A DNA stretch of 64,000 nucleotides from UBA9554 sp038205135. Lineage in GTDB: Bacteria > Pseudomonadota > Alphaproteobacteria > Rhodobacterales > Rhodobacteraceae. The DNA is taken from NCBI GenBank assembly GCA_038205135.1, contig JBBRCF010000002.1, forward strand, positions 9,132 through 73,131, given 5' to 3'. The notes under the pieces are model-generated. The model worked only from the letters and a program-made list of their open reading frames with translations, did no database searches and was not told where the DNA came from. This document shows, in pieces, positions 60,409 to 64,000 of this stretch (its first letter is position 1; each line of letters opens with the position of its first letter). Both the position numbers and the translations under genes were made by a program.

Positions 60409-61418
60409 CCCGCGCAAGACCACCTGCCGTGGAATTTCACAACGTGTCCATCGTGTTCGGCGATCATCCGGACCGTGCCCTGCCGCTGATGGACGCCGGC
60501 CGGACGCGCCCCGAGGTACAGGCGGCCTGCGGTCAGGTGCTGGGCGTGCACAACTGTTCGCTGACCGTGGGGGCCGGCGAAATCCTTGTGCTGATGGGCC
60601 TGTCCGGATCCGGAAAATCGACGCTGTTGCGCGCGGTCAACGCGCTGAACCCGGTGGTGCGCGGCCATGTGACGGTGCATACGCCTGAAGGTCCGGTGGA
60701 TGTGACCGCGGCTGGCGCCACCGCCCTGCGCCGCGTCCGGCAACGCCATGTGGCGATGGTGTTCCAGCAGTTTGGCCTGCTGCCGTGGCGGTCGGTGCGC
60801 GAAAACGTTTGGCTGGGGCTGGAACTGGCCGGGATGGACCGGGCCGCGCGGGCCCGTAAGACCGACGAACAACTGGCGCTGGTCGGGCTGTCCGATTGGG
60901 CGGATCGCCGGGTCGGCGAATTGTCGGGCGGGATGCAGCAGCGTGTCGGCCTTGCGCGCGCCTTTGCCACCGATGCGCCGATCCTGTTGATGGACGAACC
61001 GTTTTCCGCGCTGGACCCTCTGATCCGCACCCGGTTGCAGGATGAACTGCTGGACCTGCAGGCGCGGTTGCAACGCACCATCCTGTTCGTCAGCCATGAT
61101 CTGGACGAAGCGTTCAAACTGGGCAACCGCATCGCCATCATGGAAGGCGGGCGCATCGTGCAATGCGGCACACCCGGCCAGATTTACCGCGCGCCTGCAA
61201 CGGATTACGTGGCAGAGTTCGTCGCCCACATGAATCCGCTGGGCGTATTGACCGCCGCCGATGTGGCCAGCCCCGGCCCCGGCGGCGCGCGGCAGATCGC
61301 GGGAGACACCCCGTTGGCGCAGGTGATGCAACTGCTGGCCGCAGACCCGGACCCGTTGCGCGTCGGCACCGCGCAGATCGGCCCCGGCGATGTGCTGGCG
61401 CGGCTGGCGCGGCCGTGA
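60405..61418 (+). CDS. choV: Choline ABC transporter ATP-binding protein
   Basis: 337 residues, ProV-type ATPase: Walker A GLSGSGKST, FQQFGLLPWRSVRENVWLGLEL, signature LSGGMQQRVGLARAF, Walker B ILLMDEPFSALDP and switch SHDLDEAF. A short C-terminal extension is present but no clear CBS pair. Last gene of choXWV. Converges with an EamA gene 6 bp on. Confidence 0.93.
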   Translation: MTRARPPAVEFHNVSIVFGDHPDRALPLMDAGRTRPEVQAACGQVLGVHNCSLTVGAGEILVLMGLSGSGKSTLLRAVNALNPVVRGHVTVHTPEGPVDVTAAGATALRRVRQRHVAMVFQQFGLLPWRSVRENVWLGLELAGMDRAARARKTDEQLALVGLSDWADRRVGELSGGMQQRVGLARAFATDAPILLMDEPFSALDPLIRTRLQDELLDLQARLQRTILFVSHDLDEAFKLGNRIAIMEGGRIVQCGTPGQIYRAPATDYVAEFVAHMNPLGVLTAADVASPGPGGARQIAGDTPLAQVMQLLAADPDPLRVGTAQIGPGDVLARLARP

Positions 61419-61424
61419 CGGACG

Positions 61425-62321
61425 TCAGATCGGCGCGACGGGCGGGGTGATGCGGCGTTTCAACATCGCCTCGCGCCAGGTGATGTAGCTGACCGATGCG
61501 AGGATCACCAGACCGCCGGCGACCACCCAGGGGTCCACGGGCTCTGCAAACACCAGCGCGCCAAGGCTGACCGCCCAGACCAGTTGCAGGAACGTCACCG
61601 GTTGCGTCACCGTCATCGGGGCGGCGGCAAAGGCCAGCGTCATGGTAAAATGCCCGGCCGTCGCCAGCGTGGCCACCACAAACAGCACGGCCAGCGTGTG
61701 CAGCGTTGGCGGTTCCCAGACCGCGATGGCCATCGGCGCCAGCCCCAGCGTGACCCAGATCGACATCAGCGCCACCACGACCGATGCCGGATGGCGATCC
61801 GTCAGCACCTTGGCCAGCAGATAGGACCCGCCGAAAACCACCGCCGCACCCAGCATGGCGTAATGGCCCGGCCCGACCTCGCGCAGCCCCGGCCGCAGGA
61901 TGATCAGCGCGCCAACCAGCGCGCCCAGAATTGCCAGAATTCGCCGCATCGCCAGCTTTTCGCCCAGAAACAGCGCGGCGCCCAGCGTCACATAGACCGG
62001 CGTCAGATAATTCATCGCCGTGACATCCGCGATCGGGATCCGCGCCATGGCAAAGAACCACAGCGCCACCGCCAGCGAATGCCCCAGACCCCGCACCGCG
62101 AACAACCCGTGGTCGCGGCGTGTCACCGGCGCACGGATCAGCGATGGCAGCATCGGGATCAGAAACACCAACCCCAGTGCATACCGCAAAAACGCCGCCT
62201 GCGCCGCCGGAACCTCGGGGCCCAGATATTTCACCAGCGCGGTCACACCGACAAACAGCAACCCCGTCAGCAGCATCCACAGGATGCCGCGCACGGGGTG
62301 ATAGGATCGATCCAAGGCCAT
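61425..62321 (-). CDS. EamA-family (DMT) transporter
   Basis: 298 residues from the ATG at 62321; a GTG at 62363 that overlaps the LysE stop is possible. Ten helices in two EamA halves (LLTGLLFVGVTALVKYLGPEVPAAQAAFLRYAL ... AMNYLTPVYVTLGAALFLGEKL; FLQLVWAVSLGALVFAEP). Substrate unknown. Probably follows the LysE gene as one transcript. Confidence 0.88.
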   Translation of the reverse strand: MALDRSYHPVRGILWMLLTGLLFVGVTALVKYLGPEVPAAQAAFLRYALGLVFLIPMLPSLIRAPVTRRDHGLFAVRGLGHSLAVALWFFAMARIPIADVTAMNYLTPVYVTLGAALFLGEKLAMRRILAILGALVGALIILRPGLREVGPGHYAMLGAAVVFGGSYLLAKVLTDRHPASVVVALMSIWVTLGLAPMAIAVWEPPTLHTLAVLFVVATLATAGHFTMTLAFAAAPMTVTQPVTFLQLVWAVSLGALVFAEPVDPWVVAGGLVILASVSYITWREAMLKRRITPPVAPI

Positions 62322-62359
62322 GGCGGTATTGAACACCTGTGCCGGGGGGCCGCAAGGGG

Positions 62360-62956
62360 TCACGCCTCAAGGATCAGCTTGGCGGCAATCGCCCACATCA
62401 CCGCGCCCACGCCCGCATCCAGCCCCCGCCAGGCGCCGGGCCGCGCGAACCATGGCGCGACCAGCCGCGCACCGTAGCCGAGGGTAAAGAAAAACACGAA
62501 ACTGGCCGTCATGGCCCCGATGGCAAAGGCCAGCCGGTCGGGGTATTGCGCCGAGATTGACCCCAGCAGCACCACGGTATCCAGATAGACATGCGGGTTC
62601 AGCCATGTCAGCGCGAGGCTCGTCAACAGCGCCGCGCGCAGCGATTGCGCCCCGTCGCCGGCCTGCAACGCCGCGCCGCCGCGCCACGCCGACAGGAACG
62701 CCCGCGCGCCATAGACGATCAGAAACGCCGCGCCCCCATAGCGCATCATCGGTTCCAGCCAGGGTGCGGCGGTCGTCAGCGCCCCAAACCCAGCCACCCC
62801 CGCCGCGATCAGCACGGCGTCGGATACCGCGCAGGTCAGCACCACCGCCAGCACATGCGCGCGGCGCAACCCTTGGCGCAGCACAAACGCATTCTGCGCG
62901 CCGATGGCAAGGATCAGCGACAACCCCAACCCGAACCCCGCAATGGCCGACTGCAT
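62360..62956 (-). CDS. LysE/ArgO-family amino-acid exporter
   Basis: 198 residues with six hydrophobic segments; FGLGLSLILAIGAQNAFVLRQGL is the LysE/ArgO N-terminal signature and LTWLNPHVYLDTVVLLG the other conserved block. Export of basic amino acids (lysine, arginine) is typical of the family. Its start overlaps the end of a broken TPR gene. Confidence 0.9.
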   Translation of the reverse strand: MQSAIAGFGLGLSLILAIGAQNAFVLRQGLRRAHVLAVVLTCAVSDAVLIAAGVAGFGALTTAAPWLEPMMRYGGAAFLIVYGARAFLSAWRGGAALQAGDGAQSLRAALLTSLALTWLNPHVYLDTVVLLGSISAQYPDRLAFAIGAMTASFVFFFTLGYGARLVAPWFARPGAWRGLDAGVGAVMWAIAAKLILEA

Positions 62957-64000
62957 CCGCGCCCCCCGTTTTGCCGGGGGATAGCAGCCCCCGCGCGGGG
63001 GGGCCAGAGCGGTAAGGGGGATGGGTCAGGCGGGTGCGTGACCCATGGCCAGTCCGCGTCGGGCGGCAGGTCGGGCGGGGTGTCGGGGTAGCGGGCGGCA
63101 TCTTGCACCATCTGGTCCGGCGACAGGCCATGGCGGGCACAGATTTCCGCGGCCTGCGCCCGCGCCGCCGCATCGCCTTGGGCCGCGCGTTTCATCAGGA
63201 AGGTGGCAAGCCAGCCTGCCGCTTTGATCAAATTCGGATGGTCGGGCCGCAGAATCGCGACCCAGATATCATAGGCCTCTTGCAACAGCGGCCCCGCCTG
63301 ATCCGCCCGCCCCAGTTCCAACGCCGTTGACCCTGCATTCATCACCATCGCGGCCAGAACGCCCCGGTCCGCGTTGGGCAAGGCGCGGGTGATCGCCAGC
63401 GCCTGCGCTTACCCCGCCTGTTGTGCCGCCTTGCGCCCCTGCACCCCGCGCAGATAGGCGGTGTTGTGCCAGACATAGGCAATCGCGGCGCTGTTTGCCC
63501 CGAACAGGTCGGCCCAGATATGCCAGGCCTGCGCCAGCGCCACCGTAGCCAGCCGTTCCGCCGCCGCAAACCCGGCAGGGTCAGGTTGCATCCGCCGGAA
63601 CGCGATGCAGGCCTGCTGCACGTAAGTGCTGGCTAAATCGGCGCGCTCGGCCCCCCGGCGATGCGCCCGGTCCAGCGCGACCGCACGGGCGATCATCGCC
63701 TCGGCCTCGGCCAGCGACGCGGCATCAGGCAGTTCGGCCAAGTCCACCGCCAGATTGCCCAGTGCCAGCGGCACAGCGCGGTGATCCTCGCCCAGCCGCT
63801 CGGTTTTCATCTCCAGCGCCGCGCGGCCCAGCGCGATCGCCCCCGGCAGATCGGCTTGTCTGGACAGGAACACCCCGGTCTGGTTCAGCAGATAATCCAT
63901 CGCCGCCCAATCCAGCCGGCCCCAGCGCCCTGCCACAGCGGCCCCGCCAGCGCCCAGATCGCCTGCACATGCGGCATCAAGGCCCGGCAGGTATCCCGGT
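62914..64000 (-). pseudogene. TPR protein with an internal stop and probable frameshift (5' end off window)
   Basis: On the minus strand a TPR-like protein (AIALGRAALEMKTERLGEDHRAVPLALGNLAVDLAEL, SLAEAEAMIARAVALDRAHR, VALAQAWHIWADLFGANSAAIAYVWHNTAYLRG) runs to a TAA at 63409-63411, after which the same frame continues without a break as AQALAITRALPNADRGVLAAMVMNAGSTALELGRADQAGPLLQEAYDIW. Near the right edge the best-looking sequence (RALMPHVQAIWALAGPLW) is in a different frame from WAAMDYLLNQTGVFLSRQADLPG, suggesting a second lesion around 63920-63950. Kinesin-light-chain-like TPRs; the rest is beyond the window. Confidence 0.6.

Overview
This is a GC-rich stretch of chromosome from an alphaproteobacterium, most likely a member of the Rhodobacterales (Rhodobacteraceae / Roseobacter group). 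The assignment rests on gene order (rpiA-gor-hflK; proS-lolC-lolD; perM-hdaA-ppk-ppx; pccB ... pccA ... mcm with a PccR/ScfR-type regulator; betBA divergent from choXWV), on an alphaproteobacterial LexA box (GAAC-N7-GAAC), on a CtrA-like box (TTAA-N7-TTAAC), and on a hairpin plus GTATTTC...GAAGAAG element downstream of genes that I associate with this family. I see no rRNA, tRNA, CRISPR array, transposase or phage gene.

Layout. 1-5.4 kb: hflK (cut by the left edge), gor, rpiA, a GST and L-serine ammonia-lyase. 5.4-9.4 kb: a DsrE remnant, an SOS-box-preceded imuA-like gene without imuB, a DapA-family lyase, a Rid protein and an MFS transporter. 9.4-20.2 kb: metG, a NicO/DUF1007 metal-transport pair, an epoxide-hydrolase-like protein, valS (with a palindrome-bearing insertion), a GST and parE. 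20.2-25.2 kb: a HExxH lipoprotein, three tandem small c-type cytochromes, a thioesterase, a YdcZ transporter, lolD and lolC. 25.4-30.8 kb: proS, a broken pentapeptide-repeat membrane gene, a fasciclin protein, and a PepSY / cytochrome b561 / membrane-tethered LuxR operon. 31-40.1 kb: perM, hdaA, ppk, ppx, a small periplasmic protein, an EEP nuclease/phosphatase, a DjlA-like protein, a GNAT and a glyoxalase-like protein. 40.2-40.9 kb: an eroded nhaA.

41-53.4 kb is the propionyl-CoA to succinyl-CoA block: mcm, pccA and pccB on the minus strand, interspersed with a sulfotransferase-like gene, two small lipoproteins, an acidic-tailed protein and an apparent gene fusion. Beyond it a Bcr/CflA transporter and the PccR-like regulator lie on the plus strand, with TTTGCAAA-type sites in front of pccB and of the regulator. 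53.4-55.2 kb has a DUF465 protein, a hemerythrin and a thermonuclease-like protein. 55.2-61.4 kb is a choline-to-glycine-betaine unit: choXWV uptake diverging from betB-betA. The right end holds an EamA transporter, a LysE exporter and a TPR gene that appears broken and runs off the edge.

The most distinctive feature is the number of short tandem repeats, mostly 12, 15 or 30 bp (one 14 bp), with different units at different loci, at gene ends and in intergenic gaps (about eleven loci). Other notable items are a palindrome inserted in frame in valS, a perfect 18-bp inverted repeat whose loop is a G-quadruplex motif between betB and betA, and a minus-strand terminator with no recognisable gene upstream. 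I did not find a clearly new multigene defence or biosynthetic system.
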